A DNA stretch of 64,000 bases from Chlorobiota bacterium (lineage in GTDB: Bacteria; Bacteroidota; Ignavibacteria; Kapaibacteriales; UBA961): assembly GCA_014191195.1 (NCBI GenBank), contig BJGZ01000009.1, positions 1 to 64,000 on the forward strand, given 5' to 3'. A program made the position numbers and the translations under genes. Shown here piece by piece: positions 33,933 through 43,161 of the stretch (positions within the stretch are counted from its first letter, which is position 1; each line of letters begins with the position of its first letter). The notes beneath the pieces were generated by a model, which did no database searches, was not told where the DNA came from, and worked only from the letters and a program-made list of their open reading frames with translations.

Positions 33933-34697
33933 CTATCTCTTTAAAACTCCTATCATTACACCAAATGCTCCGTCTAATTGAACCCACCTTTTATATGGAG
34001 CATATGTTCTGGAAATTGATCCATCTAAATATAAAGCTTGTTCACACTGCTGTTTTTTAAAATAATTTGCAAATTCATAGAGTGTAATTGGCTTTCTAGA
34101 CATAGCAAAAATCAACTTCCCCCTTTTAGAGATGCCTACTCCATTACGTATATTGAAATATCCAGAAGTATCTGAAAAATATGGATTTATACGTTTATTT
34201 ATAAGTAACATTGGTCCAGACTGAGTAGCATGCTTTACATTATGTATCTTATAATAATCCTTAGCTAAACATATCCCAGGTTTATCATCTTTGGTACAGT
34301 AGAATACACCATTTGGTTGAATAAAGAAATTCCCTGATCCAGATTGCATATTCAATTGCTGATATTGAATATAATTTGCAATATATAAACCAACTGGACT
34401 AAATCCCCTGTGATACATCCCGCCATTCATCGCAAATAGTAAATGTTTATTATACCTTTCAATATATTGTTTTAATCTACCTAATGTCTTTAAATGAACC
34501 CTTGAATCGTCTTTCCAATAAAATGCTATAACTTCTTTTTGTGGATTATATATATGTAGAATAAAATCCTTGTTTTGTAAGTCCCTAGCCATATGTTCAG
34601 GGAGACTTTTAATAGGATCGCTAATTAATATTTGACTACATAAAGTGTTTGATAAACAACAAGTAGATATAATAATTATTATGATGTTAAATAACAT
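33933..34697 (-). CDS. phosphodiester glycosidase (NAGPA)-like secreted protein
   Basis: A 254-residue protein with an N-terminal hydrophobic signal (MLFNIIIIIISTCCLSNTLC). The family motifs are FAMNGGMYHRGFSPVGLYI, ATQSGPMLLINKRINPYF, RNGVGISKRGKLIFAMS and the C-terminal ALYLDGSISRTY. These match bacterial proteins related to the NAGPA uncovering enzyme (DUF2233), which cleave phosphodiester-linked sugars. The substrate is unknown; cell-wall or capsule phosphodiesters are possible. It converges on the YARHG gene, 19 bp apart. Confidence 0.88.
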   Translation of the reverse strand: MLFNIIIIIISTCCLSNTLCSQILISDPIKSLPEHMARDLQNKDFILHIYNPQKEVIAFYWKDDSRVHLKTLGRLKQYIERYNKHLLFAMNGGMYHRGFSPVGLYIANYIQYQQLNMQSGSGNFFIQPNGVFYCTKDDKPGICLAKDYYKIHNVKHATQSGPMLLINKRINPYFSDTSGYFNIRNGVGISKRGKLIFAMSRKPITLYEFANYFKKQQCEQALYLDGSISRTYAPYKRWVQLDGAFGVMIGVLKR

Positions 34698-34745
34698 ATA
34701 TATGTTGAATTGTTAGTCATTATGTACAATTAATGTTAACAACAA

Positions 34746-35378
34746 TCATTTGTTTATCATTTCTTGTATTTCATTATAGGTGGTATTAAATGATGAAATA
34801 TATTGCTTTAACTCTTTATCTTTTTTTATTTTTTTACTCTTTTTAAAGTCTCCTCCATCGCAATCATTTGATTTTGTAATTAGAGTTATAAGATTGCCTT
34901 TTTTATCATAATAAGCCCTTGATTCATCACTACAAGCTTCGGCTCCACCCGACTGTAAGACAAAAAAGATATTGCCATCTTTTAGATATATAGAATATTC
35001 ATTGAACCATTCATGTCCATTAAAATTAGCAGTATACATACTATATTGTTCATTTACTTGACAAAATAAAGCTGTTTGCTCAAATGATTGTTCTTCACTA
35101 TCTTCAAATGGTGTTTCCTTTGCTATTTTCTTGCCTTTTTTACATTCAATATTACTTTTATTCTTACTTAAAAGTTGTACTTCTTCATACATGTCTTTAA
35201 TCTCTGCTATCCTTGATGCAGTATCCTGAACAATAATTTCAGCAACATTTTCTGTTTTTGTTGAATCTACCTTATTAAGCTTTTCAACAGAAGCATTTTC
35301 ATCGATTTTCTTCCCACAACCCAAAATCAATAATGTAAAAAAGAATACTACACTTGTTAAAACGAATTGTTTTCTCAT
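34746..35378 (-). CDS. lipoprotein of unknown function
   Basis: A 210-residue protein with lipoprotein signal MRKQFVLTSVVFFFTLLILGC. A charged stretch (about residues 22-65) is followed by CKKGKKIAKETPFEDSEEQ and QYSMYTANFNGHEWFNEYSI, then IFFVLQSGGAEACSDESRAYY, LITLITKSNDCDGGDF and a Lys-rich segment. Cysteines in the second half could form disulfides. I recognise no family. It lies between the phosphodiesterase-like and photolyase-like genes, all on the minus strand, with gaps of 48 and 134 bases. Confidence 0.7.
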   Translation of the reverse strand: MRKQFVLTSVVFFFTLLILGCGKKIDENASVEKLNKVDSTKTENVAEIIVQDTASRIAEIKDMYEEVQLLSKNKSNIECKKGKKIAKETPFEDSEEQSFEQTALFCQVNEQYSMYTANFNGHEWFNEYSIYLKDGNIFFVLQSGGAEACSDESRAYYDKKGNLITLITKSNDCDGGDFKKSKKIKKDKELKQYISSFNTTYNEIQEMINK

Positions 35379-35512
35379 GATAAACCCCAGTAATAAATCA
35401 ATTAATAATAAAATATAATATTGAGTGTATTATATGTGTAACAAACTTAACCTTTTGTAAGCTACACAATATTTATAAGTTAACATAGATGATGAACACG
35501 ATGACATTCATA

Positions 35513-36637
35513 TTATCTGTTTTTAGTTTCTTCTTCGAATAATGCATAGAGAAATGGTTCTATACACTTCCAATATGAAAAGAAACTGCCAAAATATCTA
35601 TCATCTAAAGAAACCATCGATTCACGGCTTTCTTCTAATCCATTATATTTATTTAGTGGATGTTCTTTATATATGATTCTAGTTTCTTGTATCAATGGAT
35701 ATAGCTCAGAAAACTCTCCAACAAAAACCTGGATTCCATCAATATTCTTTGCCAAGTTCAGCAAGAAATTCATTGATGAAGTACTAATTGGATATTCTTT
35801 AAAGATTGAAGGTTCTATGAGTAAGATTCGATTTGCTGCTTTATCATCATGCCAAGAAAAATCTATATTATACCAATTATATAAAAGAGTTGGATCGGAT
35901 ACATTAATACTAAAATTAGGAGTTGTTTCCGGTAGAATAGTAAGTAAATCAAGCTGAATTGTATCTTTTAGAGAATCAGGAATAGAATTCACTGGTAACA
36001 CTTCATAAGGCATATCCAAAAAAGTATTTCTTTGATCTGAATGTGTAAAGCGATTTATATTTTCCTGATTAATGATATACTGTTTACTGCTAAAACTACC
36101 CGATACCCATTGCCAGCTACATGCATTACTTGCCCAATCTGCATCTAATAAATAATAATACATCCACTTAGCTGGATATTTCCAATGAGAATGTGCAAAA
36201 TTACACACTAAAGAAGCAGTATACATTCTACAATGATTATGCATATAACCAGAAGAATATAAAAGCTTTATTGCTTCATCAATAGAATCTATACCAGTAT
36301 GTGCTTTAACAATTGAAGAAGGTATTCCATGGTTAACTACACCTTGTTGTGGCTGCTTAATATCATTATTAATTGAATGAGATACATATTTCCACTGAGA
36401 TTGAAAGAAGTCTCTCCAAGCTAATTCTTTTACAAATATTTCTATTTCATCCCATGAATACGATTGTTTAATAATATGATTAAATATTTGTTTAGTAGTA
36501 AGAATACCCCTGGATATATATGGAGATAAATAGGTAATCTTCCCATCAATATAATTTCTTGTTTTACCATATTGAATAGGATCTATGGAATTAAGCTTTA
36601 ATAATATATTAGATTTATCCGTTGGAAATATATTCAT
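35513..36637 (-). CDS. cryptochrome/photolyase FAD-domain protein with apparently permuted domain order
   Basis: A 374-residue protein. Residues about 1-230 resemble the FAD-binding helical domain of photolyases and cryptochromes: YLSPYISRGILTTKQI, VKELAWRDFFQSQWKYV, SSGYMHNHCRMYTASLVC, YYYLLDADWASNACSWQWVS and QENINRFTHSDQ. The usual N-terminal alpha/beta antenna domain is absent. A segment with an alpha/beta look (ANRILLIEPSIFKEYPIS, NIDGIQVFVGEFSELYPLI) instead follows at about residues 260-370. That order is reversed relative to standard photolyases. The protein may repair UV lesions or sense light; the function is not established. It is transcribed alone. Confidence 0.82.
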   Translation of the reverse strand: MNIFPTDKSNILLKLNSIDPIQYGKTRNYIDGKITYLSPYISRGILTTKQIFNHIIKQSYSWDEIEIFVKELAWRDFFQSQWKYVSHSINNDIKQPQQGVVNHGIPSSIVKAHTGIDSIDEAIKLLYSSGYMHNHCRMYTASLVCNFAHSHWKYPAKWMYYYLLDADWASNACSWQWVSGSFSSKQYIINQENINRFTHSDQRNTFLDMPYEVLPVNSIPDSLKDTIQLDLLTILPETTPNFSINVSDPTLLYNWYNIDFSWHDDKAANRILLIEPSIFKEYPISTSSMNFLLNLAKNIDGIQVFVGEFSELYPLIQETRIIYKEHPLNKYNGLEESRESMVSLDDRYFGSFFSYWKCIEPFLYALFEEETKNR

Positions 36638-36695
36638 GTATATGTTCGATTATAAAAGAGATATATAAAAATAATCAGTAAAACATATTGGGAAG

Positions 36696-38051
36696 TTATT
36701 TTCCAATACACATTGAAGCAAAAACATCGTTTAATAAGTCTTCATTGTAAATAGTGCCTATAATCAATCCTAAAGAATCTAAAGCTGAACGCAGATCTAT
36801 TGCTAGTATATCTGTTGTTTCACCTTGCTTAGCTAATTCTAAAGCAGAAAAGATATGATTCTGATATTCTTTTAATAGGTCTACTTGTCTTTGATTAAGT
36901 AAAAAAGACATATGAATATCAGTTTTTGACATGCAAGAACTAATGTAGTTTAGGATATCTTGTAAACCATAATTACTGAGCACAGAGGAATAGATATTAT
37001 GTGAATCATTACTAAATTCATCATTAATATGATCTGCTTTATTATGAATAAAACATATATCAGCATCTGAATTTAATTCTTTAGCAATATTATATAAATG
37101 ATCAGAATTATGAATGCCACATGTAATATCATTCACAATACAAATAATAGATGCTTTATTAATTAAATTCATAGATAAAGAAATACCCTCGATTTCTATA
37201 ATATCTTTGGTATTCTCATGAATACCTGCAGTATCAATTAAATTTACATGCAATCCATCAATAAGTAAAGAAGCTTCAACAAAGTCTCTGGTAGTACCCG
37301 GTATTGGACTAATAATAGACCTTGAATATCCTAGTAAAACATTGAATAAACTTGACTTACCAGCATTAGGGTGTCCTAATAATAAAACATTATAACCACT
37401 TCTTAATGTTTTTGCAGAATCAAATGTCCTAATAAAGCTTTGGGCAACTGTATATAATATTGTTAATTCTTGCACTAAAGTATCATGAGAAACTAATTGT
37501 ATATTTTCTTGAGAAAAGTCAAAATCCAAAATTAAATATTTAAATAATTTCTCGGTTTTATCTTTTAAAGAAATAATTTCTTTTTTAAATGAACCAATTA
37601 ATTGTTTTGAAGCACTTTCAAGAGCAGCTGGTGATTGTAAATGAATAATATCATTTATAGCTTCAGCTTGTGTTAAATCTAGTTTACCATTTAGAAAAGC
37701 CCTTAAAGAAAATTCGCCAGGTTCTGCACGTCTAGCACCTGAACTAATGAGACATTGTAGTATTTGTTCAGGAACAATAAAACCGCCATGACAACCAATT
37801 TCTATTATATCTTGACCAGTAAATGAATGCGGCCCTTTGTACCAAAATAAAGTGATAGTATCGACAGGAATATCATTATTATAAAATATTCCATAGCTAA
37901 TTGAATGTGAGGACTTTTCAGTAATATTGAAATGTATATGTTTATTAATAATGGTAGATGCATCATTACCAGAAATACGTAAAAGTGCTACACCACTAAG
38001 ACCAGGTGGAGTGATAATAGAGCAAATGGTTTCATCCGTATTAAAATGCAT
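36696..38051 (-). CDS. mnmE: tRNA uridine-5-carboxymethylaminomethyl GTPase MnmE
   Basis: A 451-residue GTPase partner of MnmG. The N-terminal folate-binding domain has DETICSIITPPGLSGVALLRIS, and EPGEFSLRAFLNGKLDLTQAEA. The G domain inserted in the helical part has GHPNAGKSSLFNVLLG (G1), GTTRD (G2), DTAGIH (G3) and NKAD (G4). It ends FASMCIGK, the conserved C-terminal CxGK whose cysteine is essential in the family. The ATG at 38051 was chosen because it places the TIAA-like opening at residue 6. It overlaps the end of the BamA-like gene by 11 bases, so the two are translationally linked. Confidence 0.97.
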   Translation of the reverse strand: MHFNTDETICSIITPPGLSGVALLRISGNDASTIINKHIHFNITEKSSHSISYGIFYNNDIPVDTITLFWYKGPHSFTGQDIIEIGCHGGFIVPEQILQCLISSGARRAEPGEFSLRAFLNGKLDLTQAEAINDIIHLQSPAALESASKQLIGSFKKEIISLKDKTEKLFKYLILDFDFSQENIQLVSHDTLVQELTILYTVAQSFIRTFDSAKTLRSGYNVLLLGHPNAGKSSLFNVLLGYSRSIISPIPGTTRDFVEASLLIDGLHVNLIDTAGIHENTKDIIEIEGISLSMNLINKASIICIVNDITCGIHNSDHLYNIAKELNSDADICFIHNKADHINDEFSNDSHNIYSSVLSNYGLQDILNYISSCMSKTDIHMSFLLNQRQVDLLKEYQNHIFSALELAKQGETTDILAIDLRSALDSLGLIIGTIYNEDLLNDVFASMCIGK

Positions 38052-40227
38052 GGCCAAGTCCGATATGATATTGAGCTTTTGCAAAATTAGGCTGTGAAAA
38101 AGCGGCAGAATTAGGATCATAAAGAGGAAAAGCTACATCTAATCTGAAAGGTCCAGCAGGGGTTTCGAAGCGAAATCCTAATCCATAACCAAGGCCCCAA
38201 TGACTTGGGGATAATATCCTGCTAATATCTGCTTTTTGATAAGTACCAGGAGTTAATCTATTAAAAGAATTACCCCAATCTGCAAATAGTACAAAACCAC
38301 TTTTAGAAATTTTATCTGCCCAAAATTCACCAATATTTGTTGGTTTTGCCATTGTAATTCTTAATTCTATAGAACCTTCTAATAAACCTGCGCTTCCAAT
38401 GATATAAGATAATTCATCAACAAGATTTTCTAAAGAATCAGAAATTGAAGATTGAGCATCAAGCAAACCTCTTGAAGGCCAGGCCCTTACAGAATTCGCA
38501 CCACCAGCAAAAAAATGTTTTTCGAATGGAGGAGTAGATTGGTCGGAAGAAGAAAATCCAAAATTAAAAATATATCCGGCTTTTAGTTTTGTTGCTAAAA
38601 CAATGTTTTTATTTAAAGAAGTAAATGTATTGAATTGAGTTAGAAATCGTAAAAAGTTAGAATAACCAATATTAGGAGCATATTCTACTTGCGGAAGAGT
38701 AATAAAATAGCCAGAAGTAGGAGCAATCACGGAATTCCTTCTATCCCCAGTAAGAGTAATTCCTAAAGTAAGAGAAGCTGGCTTAAAAGGATTATTTTTA
38801 TAATAATCACTTAAAGAAATATAGGGTGCAATCAATCGTAAATAATCATCAGAAGAATCACGAGATATAGTTGTAAAATTGATAAGCCTAGAAAAATCAA
38901 ATGTAATATCAAAATTTAAATTTGAAAATAAAGTCCATTCAGGGAAAGTATTAAAATTAGATATCCTAATTAAAGGAACTAATAATTTTAAGTTACTTGG
39001 TAAATTTCTTAAAGATATTTGAGCAGAATAAGTAAGAGGAATTCTTTGTTCATTGATAAAAAAGGCAAAAGGCTGATTAATTGTAGTACCAAGAGAATAC
39101 TCGAATTCAATACTTCCTTGATTTGAGAAAAGAGTTCTAGAAATGTCTTGGGCTAAAAGCCTAGAAAACACTAAAAAAGACATACCAGTGCGGGAAGTCA
39201 TTAAATCAGAATACGAAGCCTCTGCACCCATATTTAAGAAATTATCATTTGTTGTACGATTTAAAAAAATAGAAAACACAACTTCTTGAGGCTTTTTGTA
39301 TTTGAGTCTAAAATTTATAGTAGAAAGAGTATCTATTGGGGTTATCGAAGGAATATGTCGGGCATTAACTTCATCAAAAAAAGACAAACCGATAAGCATA
39401 GATTTAGATCTATTTACAGCATTTGGAGACAACCACTGACTTGGTTTGATAGGAATAAAACGAGCTAAAATATCATTTTTAACAGAATGAGTTGAATCAG
39501 TAGAATGCTCAAAATTTATAGCTTGTACTTTGAAGCGTTCGGTATTATTAAGCTTAATGAGCGAGACAACTTGCTTTTCGATAGTATCAATAAAAACATT
39601 TTCAATTGTATATTCTAAGGTAGCATAACCTTCTTCTTGTAAAGTATGTAATGAACGAGAAATAAAGGCTTGTAAAGAATCTTCATCGTATAAACGAGAG
39701 GTATTTTGAATAAAAGAATTATGTATTCTTTGCCATGGAATTGACAGAGCAATAAGAGAATCAGAAATCAATAAGTCCGCAATATGATATTGTACACCCT
39801 CATTGCAAGTGATAGTTATATCACCAAAATCCGCAGAATCAATATCAATAGTAAGTTTTGTATCAGAATTAAAGTAACCCTTTCTATGATATAGGTTTAA
39901 AACATTTTCTAATTTATTATTTAGGATAATTGAATCTAGGAATACAGTACTTTTACCAACTGTAGCATAAGGAAAATAATAAGAAAATAGAGAAGGAGTA
40001 AGAACCCCTTGAAAATCCATATTTTGTCTTAATTCGCTTTGAGTAGGAATAGTAATCCCTAAAGTCTTGAAAAGCTGTTGAGAGGATATACGGGAATTTC
40101 CGATGATTTTTACGGATTTAAATGCAAAAAGGCGCGTTTCCGCACCTTTTGAGTCAGTAATAACAAATAATACAGCAAAGAAACAGCATAGGATAGTACA
40201 TCGAAATGAAACCAAAACCGTCTGCAT
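38041..40227 (-). CDS. BamA/TamA-family outer-membrane protein with POTRA domains
   Basis: A 728-residue protein with a signal sequence (about residues 1-28) and POTRA-like repeats in the first 300 residues (SVKIIGNSRISSQQLFKTLG, IDSIILNNKLENVLNLYHRKGY). A 16-strand type barrel follows to the end. The barrel has the lid-loop signature FFAGGANSVRAWPSRGL and a final PFRLDVAFPLYDP, AQYHIGLGHAF. These proteins insert barrels or move lipids and proteins across the outer membrane. It is shorter than a typical five-POTRA BamA and closer to TamA-like relatives. It shares an 11-base overlap with mnmE. Confidence 0.88.
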   Translation of the reverse strand: MQTVLVSFRCTILCCFFAVLFVITDSKGAETRLFAFKSVKIIGNSRISSQQLFKTLGITIPTQSELRQNMDFQGVLTPSLFSYYFPYATVGKSTVFLDSIILNNKLENVLNLYHRKGYFNSDTKLTIDIDSADFGDITITCNEGVQYHIADLLISDSLIALSIPWQRIHNSFIQNTSRLYDEDSLQAFISRSLHTLQEEGYATLEYTIENVFIDTIEKQVVSLIKLNNTERFKVQAINFEHSTDSTHSVKNDILARFIPIKPSQWLSPNAVNRSKSMLIGLSFFDEVNARHIPSITPIDTLSTINFRLKYKKPQEVVFSIFLNRTTNDNFLNMGAEASYSDLMTSRTGMSFLVFSRLLAQDISRTLFSNQGSIEFEYSLGTTINQPFAFFINEQRIPLTYSAQISLRNLPSNLKLLVPLIRISNFNTFPEWTLFSNLNFDITFDFSRLINFTTISRDSSDDYLRLIAPYISLSDYYKNNPFKPASLTLGITLTGDRRNSVIAPTSGYFITLPQVEYAPNIGYSNFLRFLTQFNTFTSLNKNIVLATKLKAGYIFNFGFSSSDQSTPPFEKHFFAGGANSVRAWPSRGLLDAQSSISDSLENLVDELSYIIGSAGLLEGSIELRITMAKPTNIGEFWADKISKSGFVLFADWGNSFNRLTPGTYQKADISRILSPSHWGLGYGLGFRFETPAGPFRLDVAFPLYDPNSAAFSQPNFAKAQYHIGLGHAF

Positions 40228-40310
40228 AATTAATTCCCGGATTTATGCAAAAAGAGCTGAATATTCAGCTAAATTCTTACAAACCTTACTATTAGCTTCT
40301 ATAGTATTAA

Positions 40311-40550
40311 TTAATAATAGCTGTCTTCATCTTCATCTTCATCGTAAAAAAGATCAGATGTAGAATTTTCATATTCAGGCCAAAGGTCTTCTATGCCCTC
40401 ATGAAGTTCATCGTTTTCCTCTAATTCATAGAGGTTTTCTAAAACTTGTTTGGGTGCTCCTGTTCTTTCTGCATAATCGATTAACTCATCTTTGGTTGCT
40501 GGCCAGGGAGCATCTTCAAGTGTATAAGCGAGTTCGGGTGTCCAAAACAT
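40311..40550 (-). CDS. DUF2795 small acidic protein
   Basis: A 79-residue protein. MFWTPELAYTLEDAPWPATKDELIDYAERTGAPKQVLENL contains the DUF2795 core (split here: WPATKDELIDYAERTGAPKQ). The second half is acidic and ends DEDEDEDSYY. The acidic tail is encoded by a TTCATC-type short repeat at about 40324-40344. It is cytoplasmic by sequence, and such proteins are common and uncharacterised in Bacteroidota and Chlorobiota. It stands alone, 84 bp upstream of the BamA-like gene on the same strand. Confidence 0.82.
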   Translation of the reverse strand: MFWTPELAYTLEDAPWPATKDELIDYAERTGAPKQVLENLYELEENDELHEGIEDLWPEYENSTSDLFYDEDEDEDSYY

Positions 40551-40715
40551 AATTAACTTTCAGTATTGTTAATGATGATAAATAAATCTTGTTTGCTTCA
40601 AAGGGCGCAAATATGCGTAAAAAAATCTAATTTTGCCTAGAAATCTATTTTAGAAAAATATTTAGACTATTATAATTTAATAATAAGTCTATATAATTAA
40701 GTTATTTAAGGTATA

Positions 40716-42176
40716 ATGTCTGATATATTTGATCAATATGAACCAGTGATTGGCTTAGAAATACACGCACAATTACTAACGCAAACAAAAGCATTCTGTG
40801 GATGTAAAGCAGCAATGAGTGATTTTCCTAATACTCACGTATGTCCTATATGTTTAGGACATCCTGGTGCCTTACCTGTTATGAACAAGCAGCATGTAAA
40901 TATGGCAATATTGATGGGTTTAGCTACACATTGTTCCATAAGAACTAGATCTGCGTTTTCAAGAAAAAACTATTTTTATCCTGATCTTTCTAAAGGGTAT
41001 CAGATTACACAGTTTGAAGACCCAATTTGCTATGCTGGATCGGTAGAAATTGAACAAGAAGATGGGTCTGTTAAACATATTGGAATTACTAGAATTCATA
41101 TTGAAGAAGATGCAGGTAAGTCTTTACACGATATAGATATTGATACCTTAGTAGATTATAATCGTGCAGGAATGCCATTAATTGAGATTGTAAGTGAACC
41201 TGATATGCATTCTGCATCAGAAGCATATAAATACATGGTATCCATGAGGCAAATTCTAAGGTATTTGGGTATATGTGATGGTAATTTAGAAGAAGGTTCT
41301 TTGCGATGTGATGCAAATATATCAGTTAGAAAAAAAGGTATTAAAGCATTTGGAATAAGAACCGAAATTAAAAACCTTAATAGTTTTCGAAATGTAGAAA
41401 AGGCTATAAAGTTTGAGATTGTTCGTCATATTGAATTGTTAGAAAGTGGTGGAACTGTAAAACAAGTAACGATGCAATGGGATGCTTCTACCCAAAGTAC
41501 AAAGGAATTACGTTCTAAAGAACAAGCACATGATTATAGGTATTTTCCTGAACCTGATTTAGGATATATACTTGTTACACAAGATATGTTGCATGATGCT
41601 ACTATGCTATTACCGGAATTGCCTTTAGCTATGAAGCAGAGATTATCTCATGATTATGGTATACCATATTATGATGCTGGAATATTAACTGAAGACAAAT
41701 CTTTAGCAAATTTTTTTGAGAAAACTTGTTTGCAATTATCTGTAAAAGATAAAGAAAGATATAAATTAGTTTGTAATTGGATTCTTACAGAAATATTAAA
41801 AATACTATCTGATAAAAAAATCAGTATTAATGAGGCAATAACAATTTCTTCAAAAGGTATTGCAGAAATAGTAGACTTATTTGCAGATGAGAAAATTAGC
41901 AGTAAAATTGCAAAAGAAGTATTTTCTCATATTGTACAAACTGGTGAATCACCCTTACAATATGTAGAAAGTAAAAACTTACAACAAATATCTGATGAAC
42001 ACATTATTGCAGAATTTGTAAATTCCGCTCTAAATGGAGAAGCAGAAAATATAGAAAAGTATCGTGCTGGAAAATCCAATCTTATGGGATATTTTATCAG
42101 TAAGGTTATGAAAATTTCCAATGGAAAAGCTAATCCTAGAATGGTTAACGACTTACTAAATCAACAACTAATGTAA
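40716..42176 (+). CDS. gatB: Asp-tRNA(Asn)/Glu-tRNA(Gln) amidotransferase subunit B
   Basis: A 486-residue GatB that, with GatA and GatC, converts Glu-tRNA(Gln) and Asp-tRNA(Asn) to the amides. It has the opening VIGLEIHAQLLTQTKAFCGC, zinc cysteines in FCGCKAAMSD and VCPICLGHPGALPVMN, then RKNYFYPDLSKGYQITQFE, YNRAGMPLIEIVSEPD and EGSLRCDANISV. YRYFPEPDLGYI and the YqeY-like tail (about residues 330-486, ending KANPRMVNDLLNQQL) complete it. The gatA and gatC genes are not in the window. Starts about 10 bases before ilvE's ATG mark a likely operon. Confidence 0.97.
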   Translation: MSDIFDQYEPVIGLEIHAQLLTQTKAFCGCKAAMSDFPNTHVCPICLGHPGALPVMNKQHVNMAILMGLATHCSIRTRSAFSRKNYFYPDLSKGYQITQFEDPICYAGSVEIEQEDGSVKHIGITRIHIEEDAGKSLHDIDIDTLVDYNRAGMPLIEIVSEPDMHSASEAYKYMVSMRQILRYLGICDGNLEEGSLRCDANISVRKKGIKAFGIRTEIKNLNSFRNVEKAIKFEIVRHIELLESGGTVKQVTMQWDASTQSTKELRSKEQAHDYRYFPEPDLGYILVTQDMLHDATMLLPELPLAMKQRLSHDYGIPYYDAGILTEDKSLANFFEKTCLQLSVKDKERYKLVCNWILTEILKILSDKKISINEAITISSKGIAEIVDLFADEKISSKIAKEVFSHIVQTGESPLQYVESKNLQQISDEHIIAEFVNSALNGEAENIEKYRAGKSNLMGYFISKVMKISNGKANPRMVNDLLNQQLM

Positions 42177-42185
42177 GGCATAGAA

Positions 42186-43103
42186 ATGGCACTTAAAAAA
42201 ACAAAATATATTTGGATGAATGGCGAATTTGTAGAATGGGATTCAGCCAAAATCCATGTGCTTTCGCATGTTGTACATTATGGCTCTAGTTGGTTCGAGG
42301 GCATTAGGGCTTATAAAACTCCAAAGGGCACAGCCGTTTTTAGACTAAAAGAGCATATACAAAGGCTGGCTAAATCTGTAAAAATCTATCGTGGACAGCT
42401 TCCATATGAAGTATCAGAATTAATAGAGTCAACTAAAGAACTTATACGAAAAAATGAATTAGAATCATGTTATATACGCCCAGTAGCATATAGAGGCTAT
42501 GAAGATTTAGGAGTTTATCCATTGAATTGCCCTATTGATATATCAATTGCTACTTGGCATTGGGGAGTTTATTTAGGTAAAGAAGCATTAGAACAAGGAG
42601 TGGATGTTTGCGTTTCATCATGGCAACGATTACATAATAATTCTCTGCCATCAATCAGTAAAGCAGGCGGGAATTATCTTAATTCTCAATTAATCAGAAT
42701 GGAAGCTATACAAAACGGTTATACAGAAGGTATAGGTTTAGATCATAATGGAAATGTAAGTGAGGGGAGCGGAGAAAATATGTTTTTTGTAATTGATGGT
42801 GTTATTTATACTCCTGGAATGGATTCTTCAATTTTAGAGGGAATAACTAGAAGCTCAACAATTACTATTGCAAAACAATTAGGTTATGAAGTAAAAGAAA
42901 TATCAATACCACGTTCAATATTATATACAGCAGATGAAATATTTTTTACTGGAACTGCAGTTGAAATTACACCTGTAAGATCTGTTGATAGAATAAAAGT
43001 TGGAGATGGTAAAGCTGGACCAATTACCAAAAGCATACAAAAAGCTTTCTATGATATCGTAGAACATGGTAATGATCCATATGGCTGGCTAGATTACATT
43101 TAA
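42186..43103 (+). CDS. ilvE: branched-chain amino acid aminotransferase
   Basis: A 305-residue PLP-dependent class IV aminotransferase. Markers are HVVHYGSSWFEGIRAY near the N-terminus, YIRPVAYRG and the PLP lysine in SISKAGGNYLNSQL. GLDHNGNVSEGSGENMFFV, EGITRSSTI and FFTGTAVEITPV follow. It interconverts leucine, isoleucine and valine with their 2-oxoacids. It lies 9 bases after gatB and 58 bases before the E1 gene, which suggests that the next step, oxidative decarboxylation of those 2-oxoacids, is co-expressed. Confidence 0.95.
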   Translation: MALKKTKYIWMNGEFVEWDSAKIHVLSHVVHYGSSWFEGIRAYKTPKGTAVFRLKEHIQRLAKSVKIYRGQLPYEVSELIESTKELIRKNELESCYIRPVAYRGYEDLGVYPLNCPIDISIATWHWGVYLGKEALEQGVDVCVSSWQRLHNNSLPSISKAGGNYLNSQLIRMEAIQNGYTEGIGLDHNGNVSEGSGENMFFVIDGVIYTPGMDSSILEGITRSSTITIAKQLGYEVKEISIPRSILYTADEIFFTGTAVEITPVRSVDRIKVGDGKAGPITKSIQKAFYDIVEHGNDPYGWLDYI

Positions 43104-43161
43104 GAAGAACACTAAATCGAAAATTGAATAATTGATATGTATCATTGAGGATAAATAAGTT

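Noticed and set aside
38041-38120. Longer start for mnmE at 38120
   Set aside because: The extra 23 residues are hydrophobic, not conserved in MnmE, and lie entirely within the BamA-like coding region.
40324-40344. TTCATC short tandem repeat
   Set aside because: It encodes the acidic DEDEDED tail of the DUF2795 protein and has too few units to call a repeat element or phase-variable tract.
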